From: Caryophanales bacterium UBA3668
Lineage (GTDB): Bacteria > Bacillota_I > Bacilli_A > RFN20 > CAG-826
NCBI GenBank assembly: GCA_002373085.1
Contig: DFJP01000012.1
Coordinates: forward strand, 1 to 6,035
Direction: 5' to 3'
Length of the DNA: 6,035 nt
In this document: piece after piece, positions 5,855-6,035 of the stretch
Layout: the number at the start of each line of letters is the position of its first letter
Position numbering within the stretch: position 1 is the stretch's first letter
Made by a program: the position numbers and the translations under genes
The notes under the pieces: generated by a model
Told to the model about the DNA's origin: nothing
Seen by the model: the letters and a program-made list of their open reading frames with translations, nothing else
The model's database searches: none

Positions 5855-6035
5855 ATGAGTGAATACAGTTTTGATAAATTATGTAGCCATTTTATTACTT
5901 CCGGTTATTACTTCCAAGGAAGTGAAATTTATGGTGGCTTATCTAACACCTGGGACTATGGTCCTTTAGGAAGTGAGATTAAAAGCAACATTAGAAAAAT
6001 GTGGTGGAAGAAGTTCGTTCAAGAAAGTCCTACTA
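5855..6035 (+). CDS. glyS: Glycyl-tRNA synthetase, homodimeric type, 5' portion
   Basis: Only the first 60 residues are in the window; the frame is open to the end. The start [20 protein letters not shown], then [20 protein letters not shown] and the KMWWKKFVQ segment, are the characteristic N-terminus of the single-chain, alpha2 class II glycyl-tRNA synthetase (also called glyQS), not the separate alpha/beta form. It charges tRNA-Gly with glycine in the cytoplasm. A GGAGG site and its own consensus-like promoter precede it, so it begins a new transcription unit after the recO operon, although read-through is possible because no strong terminator separates them. Three TGG codons occur in this fragment. 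Confidence 0.97.
   Translation, partial: MSEYSFDKLCSHFITSGYYFQGSEIYGGLSNTWDYGPLGSEIKSNIRKMWWKKFVQESPT

Noticed and set aside
1..6035. tRNA or rRNA genes, CRISPR arrays, insertion sequences, attachment sites
   Set aside because: I saw no cloverleaf, rRNA signature, spaced direct repeats, transposase frame or terminal repeats; almost all of the window is accounted for by conserved coding sequence.

Overview
The window is an AT-rich bacterial chromosome segment in which all genes lie on the plus strand. The gene order ybeY-cdd-era-recO followed by a homodimer-type glycyl-tRNA synthetase, together with a dnaK-dnaJ pair, an AT-rich base composition and strong AGGAGG-type ribosome binding sites, points to a low-GC Firmicutes lineage. 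The Erysipelotrichia, Acholeplasma-like or RF39-like Bacilli, close to the Mollicutes, seem most likely; this is an inference from gene order and protein style, not from a database match. Every tryptophan codon I could read is TGG and no gene stops with TGA, so the standard code is adequate here.

Layout. Positions 1-752 hold the 3' part of dnaK (end of the ATPase domain, substrate-binding domain and lid). A 67-base gap with a strong GC-rich hairpin follows, then complete dnaJ (820-1950), closed by a clear intrinsic terminator (1951-1980). After an A-tract-rich promoter region comes a solitary gene at 2075-3268. It encodes a family C39 cysteine peptidase domain fused to about six membrane helices, and it ends exactly where a peptidase-containing ABC exporter would normally start its ATPase domain. 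A housekeeping operon then begins: ybeY (3305-3760), cdd (3764-4165), era (4165-5052) and recO (5055-5768), packed with gaps of 3 and 2 bases and one 1-base overlap. A good sigma-A type promoter (5795-5823) precedes the start of glyS (5855 to the window end).

How the genes work together. DnaK and DnaJ form the Hsp70 folding machine. YbeY and Era both act on maturation of the 3' end of 16S rRNA, so their co-transcription makes sense; Cdd salvages cytidine and RecO serves recombinational repair. GlyS begins a new transcription unit.

The least ordinary element is the C39 membrane protein. It keeps the spacing of the catalytic Gln, Cys, His and Asp of ComA-type leader peptidases, but no ATP-binding domain and no double-glycine substrate gene is visible. 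Second is the start of ybeY, which has no Shine-Dalgarno sequence and lies about 8 bases downstream of the predicted transcription start of a promoter overlapped by a nearly perfect 25-base palindrome. This makes a leaderless, possibly operator-controlled, transcript plausible.
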